DNA of 64,000 bases from Flaviflexus salsibiostraticola (GTDB lineage Bacteria; Actinomycetota; Actinomycetes; Actinomycetales; Actinomycetaceae). Both the position numbers and the translations under genes were made by a program. Positions 16,181 to 23,829 of this stretch are shown one piece after another. Location: contig NZ_CP034438.1 of the NCBI RefSeq assembly GCF_003952265.1, forward strand, positions 248,001-312,000, in the 5' to 3' direction. The first letter of the stretch is position 1, and the number at the start of each line of letters is the position of its first letter. Under the pieces are notes generated by a model that was not told the origin of the DNA, made no database searches, and worked only from the letters and a program-made list of their open reading frames with translations.

Positions 16181-18127
16181 TCAGACGATCGTGAGAACGA
16201 TGACCGTGCCTGCCGGGTGCATCTCACCGGGAGCGATCGACTGGTCGCGGACGGTGCCGAAGATCCCACCGAGGAAGTTGTCGTACTCGACCTCGAAGCC
16301 GGCGTCTTCAAGGATCGCCGCCGCGTCATCCCTCTGAAGACCGAACACGTCGGGAACCTCGAAGAGTTCGGGCCCGAGGGAGACCGTGAGCGTGACCGTA
16401 TCGCCGCGGTAGACGGTCCCGAGCTGGGACTGGGAGATGACGGCTCCCTCCTCGACCGTGTCCGAATAGGACTCGGCGCGGTCGACAGTGATCCCGGCGC
16501 TCTCGAGCGCGGCTGCGGCCTCCCCGAAGGACAGTCCGCGGACATCGACCGCCTCGACAGGCTCCCGACCGAGCGAGACGACGATGGTGACCGGCGTGGA
16601 ATGGTCGACCTCGGTGGTCGCGGGGACCGACTGGGCGATGACACTGCCGGCGGGTACGGACGCGGAATACTGTTCCTCGACCTCAGGGACGAGCCGTGCG
16701 TCGCGCAGCTGCTGCTCGGCCGTCTCGAGGGGAAGCCCGACGACGGCGGGCACAGCCACCTGTTCGATGCCGAGGGAGACGGTCAGCGTAACCGTGTCGT
16801 CCCTCGACAGCTGGGCCGGCGCGGCGGGATCGGTTGAGATGACACGACCGTCGGGCACGTCGTCGGAATGCTCGTATTCGAGCTGGGGGACGAGGTTGAC
16901 CTCCTCGATGATCGTCACGGCCGCGTCCTCGTCGCGGCCGGTCACGTCGGGAAGACTGATCCGCATGCCCGGCCCTGCGGTGAAGTACCAGGCGATGCCG
17001 GCGGCCGTGGCGGCAATGAGCAGGAGGGTGATCGCCCAGCGCCACACCTTCGACGAGGTCGATGAGGGTGTCCGGTTGGCCCCGGAGCGCTGGCGGGCGA
17101 TCTCGTGCCCGCGGCTCGACTGCCTGGCTGGGGGAGCGGTGAGGAGAGCCGTCCTGTGGGCGGGTGTGAAGGATCTCGTGTCGTGCGGACCCGCATTGCG
17201 AGGCCCGTCGGGCTCACGCTCGGCGAAAGTGGTCGGGATGACCGCGATGCGACGCTTGGCGACGATCGGGTCGAGGTCTGCCAGGACACCCTGCACCCGG
17301 TCGCGGGCCTCGTTCCCGTCCGCGGGACGGTGGGCGGGGTCTTTCGCTGTGAGAACGCCGATGAGGGAGTCGACGGAGGCGGGGATCCACGGGGCGATGG
17401 TCGACAGTCGGGGCATCGGGTCGTTGACGTGCTTGTAGGCGAGGGCGATCGGAGTCTCAGCCGAGAAGGGGGCGTGGCCGGCGATGAGCTCGTAGAGCAT
17501 GACACCGGCGGAATAGATGTCGGAGCGGGCGGTCGCCTGCTCCTCGAGAACCTCGGGCGCGAGATAGGCGACCGTGCCGAGCACGGTCCCGGCCGTTGTC
17601 GCTCGTGCGGCTGCGACGGCTCGGGCGAGGCCGAAGTCGGTGACCTTCGCTGTGACCTCGTCGCCCCTGACGAGGAGCACGTTCTCGGGTTTGACGTCGC
17701 GGTGGATGAGGCCTGCGCTGTGGGCGGTGCCGAGGGCCGACAGCACCTGCCGGACGATCTCCAGAGCCATGCCCAGAGGGAATGATCCCCGCCGCCCCAG
17801 CTCAGTTCGTAGGTCGGGGCCGGAGATGTGCTCCATGATGAGATAGGCGGTCTCGGATGACTCCGAGGCGAAGGCCCCCTCGTCGTACACGGCGACGACA
17901 TTGGGGTGCGACAATCTGGCGGCTGCGAGCGCCTCGCGATGGAAGCGCTGGACGAACTCGTCCTGATCCGCGAGGTGGGGGTGCATGATCTTGACCGCGA
18001 CGTCCCGGTCGAGGCGCTGGTCGGTGCCGCGATAGACGGTCGCCATGCCGCCGCGCGCAATGCGGGCATGGATGAGATATCGCCCGTCGATGACGGCACC
18101 GAGAAGCGGATCAGGCACTGAATTCAC
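16181..18127 (-). CDS. Receptor-type Ser/Thr protein kinase with four PASTA repeats
   Basis: A 648-residue transmembrane kinase. The N-terminal kinase domain (about 15-275) has a glycine loop IARGGMATVYRG, the ATP lysine in DVAVKIM (about residue 46), the catalytic HRDVKPEN and DFGLAR. A membrane helix lies around 358-380 (AITLLLIAATAAGIAWYF). Four PASTA repeats of about 66 residues follow outside, likely sensing peptidoglycan. Position between DAHP synthase and an Rv2175c homologue matches mycobacterial PknL, although the domain make-up is that of PknB. The GTG at 18127 is favoured because TAGGCT lies seven bases upstream (leaderless); GTG 18118 is the alternative. Confidence 0.94.
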   Translation of the reverse strand: MNSVPDPLLGAVIDGRYLIHARIARGGMATVYRGTDQRLDRDVAVKIMHPHLADQDEFVQRFHREALAAARLSHPNVVAVYDEGAFASESSETAYLIMEHISGPDLRTELGRRGSFPLGMALEIVRQVLSALGTAHSAGLIHRDVKPENVLLVRGDEVTAKVTDFGLARAVAAARATTAGTVLGTVAYLAPEVLEEQATARSDIYSAGVMLYELIAGHAPFSAETPIALAYKHVNDPMPRLSTIAPWIPASVDSLIGVLTAKDPAHRPADGNEARDRVQGVLADLDPIVAKRRIAVIPTTFAEREPDGPRNAGPHDTRSFTPAHRTALLTAPPARQSSRGHEIARQRSGANRTPSSTSSKVWRWAITLLLIAATAAGIAWYFTAGPGMRISLPDVTGRDEDAAVTIIEEVNLVPQLEYEHSDDVPDGRVISTDPAAPAQLSRDDTVTLTVSLGIEQVAVPAVVGLPLETAEQQLRDARLVPEVEEQYSASVPAGSVIAQSVPATTEVDHSTPVTIVVSLGREPVEAVDVRGLSFGEAAAALESAGITVDRAESYSDTVEEGAVISQSQLGTVYRGDTVTLTVSLGPELFEVPDVFGLQRDDAAAILEDAGFEVEYDNFLGGIFGTVRDQSIAPGEMHPAGTVIVLTIV

Positions 18128-18134
18128 GAATCCA

Positions 18135-18140
18135 AGCCTA
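18135..18140 (-). promoter_or_regulatory. -10 hexamer for a leaderless kinase mRNA
   Basis: TAGGCT on the minus strand ends seven bases before the GTG at 18127, and no ribosome site is visible. Confidence 0.4.
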
Positions 18141-18146
18141 GATGAT

Positions 18147-18182
18147 GCTCCCCAGGACCGTTGCGAGGCGGTGCTGGGGAGC
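18147..18182 (-). terminator. Hairpin after the LysM/transglycosylase gene
   Basis: A 9-bp stem (18147-18155 with 18174-18182) with four further inner pairs begins eight bases after the stop at 18190. It has no U tract. It also lies just upstream of the kinase start. Confidence 0.45.
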
Positions 18183-18189
18183 GAACGGA

Positions 18190-19569
18190 TCAGCGGAACT
18201 GCGCCATCGACGACTTGACCCGCTGGACGTACTGGACCGTGTCGGGGTACATGCCGTTCCTTCGCACACCGCCGAGTCCCTGGTAGTAGGCGGCGATGCC
18301 CTCGTCGAGCGAGGAGGCGCTGCGCTGCAGCTGACGGATGATGACGACGCCCGCAATGATGTTCTCCCGGGGGTTGAGCAGGTTGAGATCGCGTCCCACG
18401 AGATCCGAGGCCCACTTGCCCGAGGAGGGGATGACCTGCATCGTGCCGATCGCATTCGCCGGCGAAACAGCACGAGCATCGAAGCCGGACTCACGGAAGG
18501 CGTGTGCCTGGGCGAGCGCCGGATCGACGCCGTACTGGAGGGCGATCTCGCGGACCATGGCCTGGGTCTCGGCGCGCGAGGGAACCGCGATCGAGTTGAG
18601 GTACGCCTTGTTCTCGTTCGCCGAGCGCACCGTCGCCTCGGGGTAGGTGTAGTGGAGGAAGGTGCCGGGCACGAGATTCTGATCGCCGGCGGGTGCCGGT
18701 GCAGGGGCGGCGGTGCCCGCGACGGTGAGGACCTGGCCGGGGTAGATGACAGTCGAGGAGAGCTTTGATGACTGCATGATCGCGGCTACGGTCGTGCCGT
18801 ACTTCGACGCAATGCCGGACAGCGTGTCGCCACGCACGACCGTGTGCGTCGAGGCCGAGCTCGGAGCCGGCTTCGGGGTCGACGGGGCGGGGGCCGCCGG
18901 AGCGGCCGACGCCGCGCCCGTTCCGCGCAGCGTGAGGACCTGGCCGGGGTAGATAACGTTGGCGTTGCGCAGACCGGATGCGGACACGATGGCCGAGACC
19001 GTCGTCCCATTGCGGGCGGCGATGCCCGACAGGGTGTCGCCCCGCTTGACCGTGTACGTCACCGCCGCGGTCGCCGCGGGCTTCGGTGACGCCGCCGGCG
19101 CGGGGGCGGGTGTGGCCGACGCCGAGCCGCGCAGGGTCAGGCTCTGGCCCGGGAAGATGAGGTCGGAGCTCAGCTTCGAGGCAGACTTGATCGCGGCGAC
19201 GGTCGTCCCGTGTCGGAGAGCGATCGAAGAGAGCGTGTCACCGCTCTTCACCGTATACGTCGCAGCGGCCACTGCCGGTGATGCCGGTGTGGCGGTGACG
19301 GTCGTGGTCGGGATCTGCAGGCGCTGACCGGGGTGGATAGTGGCCGAGCTGTCCAGTCCGTTGGCCTCGATGACCGAACTGACGGACACTCCGAATCGCT
19401 GGGCGATGACCCAGACGGAGTCACCCTTGGCAACCTGGTACGTCGCCGAGGGAAGCCTGTGCGCCGGCGAGGCGGGAAGCTCGGCGGCGGTGGCGGGTAG
19501 GGGAGCAAGGGCACCGAGGGCGGCCGCTGCGGCTGCAGTGACACCGATTGAGCGTCGCGAATACGACAT
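18190..19569 (-). CDS. Secreted lytic transglycosylase with four LysM repeats
   Basis: A 459-residue exported cell-wall enzyme. A signal peptide with an Ala-rich core occupies about residues 1-30. Four LysM peptidoglycan-binding repeats follow, each with a YxV-GDS/T opening (YQVAKGDSVWVIA; YTVKSGDTLSSIA; YTVKRGDTLSGIA; HTVVRGDTLSGIA), joined by Ala/Pro linkers. The C-terminal 120 residues form an SLT-type transglycosylase domain with the catalytic Glu in FRESGFD and GTMQVIPSSG. ATG 19569 has GGAGG a few bases upstream. It neighbours the PASTA kinase, so both may concern cell-wall remodelling. It diverges from the Rv2175c-type gene. Confidence 0.94.
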   Translation of the reverse strand: MSYSRRSIGVTAAAAAALGALAPLPATAAELPASPAHRLPSATYQVAKGDSVWVIAQRFGVSVSSVIEANGLDSSATIHPGQRLQIPTTTVTATPASPAVAAATYTVKSGDTLSSIALRHGTTVAAIKSASKLSSDLIFPGQSLTLRGSASATPAPAPAASPKPAATAAVTYTVKRGDTLSGIAARNGTTVSAIVSASGLRNANVIYPGQVLTLRGTGAASAAPAAPAPSTPKPAPSSASTHTVVRGDTLSGIASKYGTTVAAIMQSSKLSSTVIYPGQVLTVAGTAAPAPAPAGDQNLVPGTFLHYTYPEATVRSANENKAYLNSIAVPSRAETQAMVREIALQYGVDPALAQAHAFRESGFDARAVSPANAIGTMQVIPSSGKWASDLVGRDLNLLNPRENIIAGVVIIRQLQRSASSLDEGIAAYYQGLGGVRRNGMYPDTVQYVQRVKSSMAQFR

Positions 19570-19636
19570 GAATCCTCCGAAGGCTGGTCCGCCCCACCCG
19601 CGTGCGTGATGTTGATGTTGCGCATCGTGATAAGGC

Positions 19637-19661
19637 TGTGACAGATGTTTCAGATGTGACA
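19637..19661. repeat. Direct repeat in the divergent promoter region of the LysM gene
   Basis: TGTGACA occurs at 19637-19643 and 19655-19661, enclosing CAGATG-TTT-CAGATG. It may be a tandem regulator site. No regulator is assigned. Confidence 0.3.
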
Positions 19662-19708
19662 CTATCGTGCTCTGCGGCGTGTTGCTACCGGAATCCGAGA
19701 ATTGGATT

Positions 19709-19714
19709 TAATAT
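19709..19714 (+). promoter_or_regulatory. -10 hexamer for a leaderless Rv2175c-type mRNA
   Basis: TAATAT, one base from consensus, ends six bases before the GTG at 19721. No Shine-Dalgarno sequence precedes that start. Confidence 0.5.
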
Positions 19715-19720
19715 CCTGTT

Positions 19721-20071
19721 GTGATTCCTCCACTGCCCGACCAGATGTCCCTGCCAGAAGTCGCCGAGGTCCTCGGCATCCGACTCCGCGACGTCCGCTC
19801 TCTCATCTCCGACCGTCGGCTCCTCGCCGTCCGGCCCACGGGTCCTCTTGTCATTACGAGCGATCAGCTCGTTGAGGTTGACGGCGCGTGGGAGGTGCTT
19901 GGGAACCTTCGAGGCACGCTCATTCTGCTGACCGACGCCGGGTTCAGCGATGATGAGGCCCACGAGTGGCTCCATCGAGTGGAGCCCGAACTCGGAGAGA
20001 CTCCGATCGAGGCATTGCGAGCCGGAAAGCATCGGGCTGTCCGGAGAATCGTCGCCAGCCTCGCCTTCTGA
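19721..20071 (+). CDS. Rv2175c-family winged-helix DNA-binding protein
   Basis: A 116-residue regulator-type protein. The N-terminal half is a MerR/excisionase-like winged helix (MSLPEVAEVLGIRLRDVRSL, then DRRLLAVR). The C-terminal part is the helical LTDAGFSDDEAHEWL region of this family. In Mycobacterium tuberculosis the homologue lies beside pknL and is its phosphorylation substrate; the same neighbourhood (kinase, DAHP synthase, polyprenyl synthase) is seen here, so regulation by the kinase at 16181-18127 is a reasonable inference. The GTG start has no ribosome site but a TAATAT six bases upstream. Confidence 0.88.
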   Translation: MIPPLPDQMSLPEVAEVLGIRLRDVRSLISDRRLLAVRPTGPLVITSDQLVEVDGAWEVLGNLRGTLILLTDAGFSDDEAHEWLHRVEPELGETPIEALRAGKHRAVRRIVASLAF

Positions 20072-20129
20072 ACGCCGAGCCTCGGCGGGGCAGAGGAGTG
20101 GGAACTGAGCGCTGTCGGCGACGGCCCGC

Positions 20130-21200
20130 CTAGTGCGTGCGGCCTGTGAGCCGTTCCATGAGCTCGCCCAGAGCGTCCCGACCGGGGCCCGCCGGGAGCT
20201 CGTCCCACGCCGCCCGTGCCTCATCCTCGCGCTCGGTGATCAGTGCTTCATGCTCTTCCCAGGCACCGCTTTCGACGATGGCGTCGGTGATATCGCGGAC
20301 GTCGGACTCGTCGAGGTCACGGCCGAGCGACTCTGCGATCCAGTGAGCGCGGTCGGTGCCCGCCAGCCGAGCCAATGCGGTGAGGATGAGGACGGTCCGC
20401 TTGCCCTCCCGCAGGTCGCCGCCGGTCGGCTTGCCGGTCGTCGACGGGTCTCCAGCGACACCGAGGGCATCATCGCGAAGCTGGAAGGCCTCACCCAGCG
20501 GTGAGCCGATCCGGGTGAGGATGTCGAGCAGCTCCTCGTCGGCTCCCGCGGCCTCGGCGCCGATGAGGAGCGGGTCGCGGACAGAATAGTGCGCCGACTT
20601 GTGGCGGAGCACAGTGAATGCATTGTCGCGCGCCGCAAGCAGGGCAGCGGATGGGTCCGAGCTGTTCAACAGTGCCAGAAGGTCGATGTTCTCGGCCCGG
20701 ATGTCGAGGAACTGGCCGAAGGCCACCTCGGCGCACATGGCCTGGAATCGTCGGTTCGCCGCCGTCGGCGCGTGCGCCGCCATGTGGGAGCTCGCCAGCG
20801 CGAGAAGGAAGTCGCCCGAGCAGATCCCGGCATCACGGCCGAAAAGCTGGGAATCGCCGGCGAGGTCCGAACTCTCGAATTCCGCGCTGAACTGGACATG
20901 GACGGCAGGCAGGCCCCGGCGGGTGGGCGAGTCGTCCATGATGTCGTCGTGGACGAGCGCCGCTCCCTGGAAGAGTTCGATCGCGGCCGCCACCTCGACG
21001 GCGTCATCGCTCGGCGCTGAGCCCGTCGCGCACATTGCGCCCGAGATGGAGAGAACACCTCGCACACGCTTGCCACCCGACAGAAGTGCCCTCGTCGGGT
21101 CGGTGAAGGAGGAGAGGAGGGACGGGTCACCCGAGAATCCGTAGGAGTCGAGAGCGGCAAGAGTGCTGGCGGAGATGCGGCGGATAAGTGACTCGTACAT
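20130..21200 (-). CDS. Polyprenyl (geranylgeranyl-type) diphosphate synthase
   Basis: A 356-residue trans-prenyltransferase that elongates isoprenoid diphosphates for menaquinone, carotenoid or polyprenyl lipids. The first Asp-rich motif is LVHDDIMDDSPTRRG and the second is AFQLRDDALGVAGD, with GKRVRG near the N-terminus. Position beside the Rv2175c-type gene corresponds to mycobacterial idsA2. Chain length cannot be read by eye. ATG 21200 follows TAGAGT by seven bases, again the leaderless layout. Confidence 0.93.
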   Translation of the reverse strand: MYESLIRRISASTLAALDSYGFSGDPSLLSSFTDPTRALLSGGKRVRGVLSISGAMCATGSAPSDDAVEVAAAIELFQGAALVHDDIMDDSPTRRGLPAVHVQFSAEFESSDLAGDSQLFGRDAGICSGDFLLALASSHMAAHAPTAANRRFQAMCAEVAFGQFLDIRAENIDLLALLNSSDPSAALLAARDNAFTVLRHKSAHYSVRDPLLIGAEAAGADEELLDILTRIGSPLGEAFQLRDDALGVAGDPSTTGKPTGGDLREGKRTVLILTALARLAGTDRAHWIAESLGRDLDESDVRDITDAIVESGAWEEHEALITEREDEARAAWDELPAGPGRDALGELMERLTGRTH

Positions 21201-21207
21201 GACTCTC

Positions 21208-21213
21208 ACTCTA
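21208..21213 (-). promoter_or_regulatory. -10 hexamer for a leaderless polyprenyl synthase mRNA
   Basis: TAGAGT on the minus strand ends seven bases before the ATG at 21200. Confidence 0.4.
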
Positions 21214-21307
21214 GCCGCATTGCCCAGACCAGAGCGCCTCGCATGCCGTCCACAGGGCGCATTCCGCCACCCGTGGAGGCGGGCCGGCGAGGGTTGGATC
21301 GTCATCC

Positions 21308-22183
21308 ATGAGCACTGCACAGCACAGCATCGTTCCACTCTCCACGCTCGCCCACGCGGCGATGGAGGCCACCGACTATTCACCCGACGGCAGGGCGGTC
21401 ATCGTCCGATCCGATGCCGGCGGTATCTGCGACATCTCCGTCCACGCCCTCGACCGGCTCGACCGGACCGTCGTCCCCGACGCCCCGAGCACCTCCATCG
21501 CTCTCATCTTCCCCGACGGCGATGAGGACGTCACCGCGGAGGCCCAGGAGCTCGATACCCTCGGACACGCCCAGCGGGCCATTGGGGGAGCCTGGGACAC
21601 GGTCATCGCACGGGGAGGTGTGCGCTTCTCGATCTACAGCCAGCACGGCTGGCTCGATGAGCCGGAGACCGACCCGATGGAGAATGGCCGACTCGATCGA
21701 CTCATCGCCGACTTCGCCGGACCTGCGGGACGATTTGCCGGGCACTTCGATCCAGCCCTTGCGGACAGTGCCGCTGCCCAGTGGATCGACCTGCTCCGCT
21801 CTCGGCTGGCGCACGGCCCGGCGCCCGTGCCGCCTGCCTCCCTGTCGCTCCAGGCCGGATCGGTGCGGGACGCGGTCATCGTCTGGGCGATCGGGGAGGA
21901 GGGCTGCGATCGGCTGGCACCCGGTGAGCGCTTCGTCCCGCCCATGACGGCTCCGAACCCCGTGCGGATCGACGCGGCTTTCGCCGCGCTGTCGGACAGG
22001 GTGGGCGAGCCGGACACTGTCCATGCCCTCGCCAGCGCGTCCTACCTTGCCTGGTGGAGTGGGTACCCGCGGCTTGCGTCCCATCTCTACTACCGAGCTC
22101 GCTCGACCCGTCAGCGCAGTCGGCTCGCCACCCTCGTGTGGACTGCGCTGATGCGGGGGATCGTTCCCCATTGGATGCGATAG
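21308..22183 (+). CDS. DUF4192-like protein of unknown function
   Basis: A 291-residue soluble protein without signal peptide or membrane helix. Its C-terminal stretch (ALASASYLAWWSGYPRLASH) resembles the Trp-containing end of actinobacterial DUF4192 proteins, and the middle contains alternating hydrophobic strands (AVIVRSDAGGICDISVHAL; STSIALIFPDGDE). The assignment is tentative. The ATG at 21308 has only a weak GAGGG 12 bases upstream. It diverges from the polyprenyl synthase and precedes gcvT by 115 bases. Confidence 0.7.
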   Translation: MSTAQHSIVPLSTLAHAAMEATDYSPDGRAVIVRSDAGGICDISVHALDRLDRTVVPDAPSTSIALIFPDGDEDVTAEAQELDTLGHAQRAIGGAWDTVIARGGVRFSIYSQHGWLDEPETDPMENGRLDRLIADFAGPAGRFAGHFDPALADSAAAQWIDLLRSRLAHGPAPVPPASLSLQAGSVRDAVIVWAIGEEGCDRLAPGERFVPPMTAPNPVRIDAAFAALSDRVGEPDTVHALASASYLAWWSGYPRLASHLYYRARSTRQRSRLATLVWTALMRGIVPHWMR

Positions 22184-22286
22184 GCGTCGACGGTGGGCCC
22201 GCAGGCAGGGCCGATCTGGTCGCGCAGAGCCGTCGCGCTGCGTCATTCATGTTGCGGTTCTGCTCGCACCTGCCAGCAAAGAGGGG

Positions 22287-22292
22287 AATACT
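22287..22292 (+). promoter_or_regulatory. Possible -10 hexamer for gcvT
   Basis: AATACT ends six bases before the gcvT ATG. The 115-base gap upstream shows no glycine-riboswitch landmarks. Confidence 0.3.
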
Positions 22293-22298
22293 GGTGAC

Positions 22299-23399
22299 AT
22301 GACTCTCAACGAGACTGCGCTGCTTCCGGTCCATGAACGGCTGGGAGCGACAATGACCGACTTCGCGGGCTGGGCCATGCCGCTCCGCTACTCCTCCGAC
22401 CGTGAGGAGCACGCCGCGGTTCGCGAGCGGGCGGGGATCTTCGACCTGTCCCACATGGGTCAGATCAGGGTCGAGGGCCCGGACGCGGGAGCCGCGCTCG
22501 ATTACGCCCTCGTCGGGGTGTTGTCGACGATGCCCGTGGGCCGCGCTCGCTATTCACTCATGGTGAAGGAGGACGGCGGCATCATCGACGATCTCATCGT
22601 CTACCGAAACGATGACGTCGACTTCCTTGTCATCGCCAATGGTGCGAACCGTCTCCGTGTCGGTGACGAGCTGACGAAGAGGTCAGACCGCCTCCGCGCT
22701 CGTGCCGCAGTCCAGGACAATACGACGGCCCGATGCCTCATCGCCGTCCAGGGGCCGGCCAGCCTCGACATCGTCCGCTCAGTCGTCGACTCTGAGCACC
22801 GCGACGAGCTCGACACCCTTGGCTATTACCGCCACGGGCGTTTCACCATCGGGGGCACGCCCGTCCATATCGCCCGAACAGGCTACACGGGCGAGCGTGG
22901 CTACGAGATCATGGCGGACGCGAATGATGCAGTTCTCCTCTGGGAGCGTCTGGCTGAAGCAGGCGAGCCCCATGGCATGCGACCCTGCGGCCTCTCGTCT
23001 CGAGACACGCTGCGTCTCGAGGCGGGGATGCCGCTGTACGGCAACGAGCTCACCGAGGACAGAACCCCGGCGGAGGCGGGCCAGGGCAGGACTGTCGTCC
23101 TCGACCATGAGTTCGTCGGTGAAGAGGCGCTCCGGAAGGCGGGCGAGCCCTCGACAGCGCTCTACGGTCTCGCCGGCGAAGGCCGGAGGGCTGCCCGGGC
23201 CGGATCCACCGTGAGCGTCGATGGTGAGCAGGTCGGCGTCATCACGTCCGGCGTGCTGTCCCCAACCCTCGGCCACCCGATCGCGCTCGCCATTCTCACT
23301 GCCGGTCTGGAGCTCGGCACCGAAGTCTCCGTCGACGTGCGCGGCAAGCACCAGCCGATGACCATTGTCCACCTGCCCTTCTACAGGAGCGAAAGCTGA
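22299..23399 (+). CDS. gcvT: Aminomethyltransferase (glycine cleavage T protein)
   Basis: A 366-residue enzyme that moves the methylene unit of glycine from the lipoyl arm of H protein to tetrahydrofolate, releasing ammonia. The family blocks are present: FAGWAMPLRYSSDREEH at the N-terminus, GIFDLSHMGQIRV, the folate-site Asp region, ARTGYTGERGYEI, and LRLEAGMPLYGNEL. It is the first gene of gcvT-gcvH-gcvP, all on the plus strand with short or overlapping junctions. The L protein is not in the window. An AATACT hexamer six bases before the ATG suggests a leaderless start. Confidence 0.96.
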   Translation: MTLNETALLPVHERLGATMTDFAGWAMPLRYSSDREEHAAVRERAGIFDLSHMGQIRVEGPDAGAALDYALVGVLSTMPVGRARYSLMVKEDGGIIDDLIVYRNDDVDFLVIANGANRLRVGDELTKRSDRLRARAAVQDNTTARCLIAVQGPASLDIVRSVVDSEHRDELDTLGYYRHGRFTIGGTPVHIARTGYTGERGYEIMADANDAVLLWERLAEAGEPHGMRPCGLSSRDTLRLEAGMPLYGNELTEDRTPAEAGQGRTVVLDHEFVGEEALRKAGEPSTALYGLAGEGRRAARAGSTVSVDGEQVGVITSGVLSPTLGHPIALAILTAGLELGTEVSVDVRGKHQPMTIVHLPFYRSES

Positions 23400-23454
23400 G
23401 ATCCTCCCGGCGGCGATGTCGTGGCCGGGACCACCAACGACGAAAGGTGCATCT

Positions 23455-23829
23455 GTGTACCCCAACGACCGCAAGTACAGCCCCGACCACGAATGGCTGA
23501 AGGAGGGCGCCCCCTCGCGCGTCGGCATCACCGCGTATGCCGCAACATCGCTCGATGAGGCGGTCTATGTCGAGCTTCCACAGGTCGGCGCCGTCGTGAC
23601 CGCCGGTGTGGCATGCGGCGAGATCGAGTCGGTGAAGTCCGTCTCCGACCTCGTCGCACCGGCCTCCGGAACCGTCACTGCCGTCAACGACAGTGTGGTC
23701 GACGACCCGAAGCTCGCCACGGACGATCCCCACGGGGAGGGGTGGCTCTATGAGATCGAGGTGACCACGACGGATGATGCCCTCATGGACGCACCCGCGT
23801 ACGAGTCATTCGTCGCGGAGCTGCAGTGA
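23455..23829 (+). CDS. gcvH: Glycine cleavage H protein (lipoyl carrier)
   Basis: A 124-residue carrier whose lipoylated lysine shuttles the aminomethyl group among P, T and L proteins. The lipoyl site is the Lys in [12 protein letters not shown] (about residue 62). The beginning [17 protein letters not shown] is typical. GTG 23455 is chosen over the longer frame because AAAGG lies eight bases upstream and the family starts here. The stop overlaps the gcvP GTG by four bases. Confidence 0.96.
   Translation: MYPNDRKYSPDHEWLKEGAPSRVGITAYAATSLDEAVYVELPQVGAVVTAGVACGEIESVKSVSDLVAPASGTVTAVNDSVVDDPKLATDDPHGEGWLYEIEVTTTDDALMDAPAYESFVAELQ

Noticed and set aside
19570..19720. Possible c-di-AMP (ydaO) riboswitch before the LysM/transglycosylase gene
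   Set aside because: This class often precedes cell-wall hydrolase genes in actinobacteria, but none of its conserved core sequence is visible here.
22184..22298. Possible glycine riboswitch before gcvT
   Set aside because: The 115-base gap lacks the conserved paired aptamer landmarks and is too short for a tandem glycine riboswitch.
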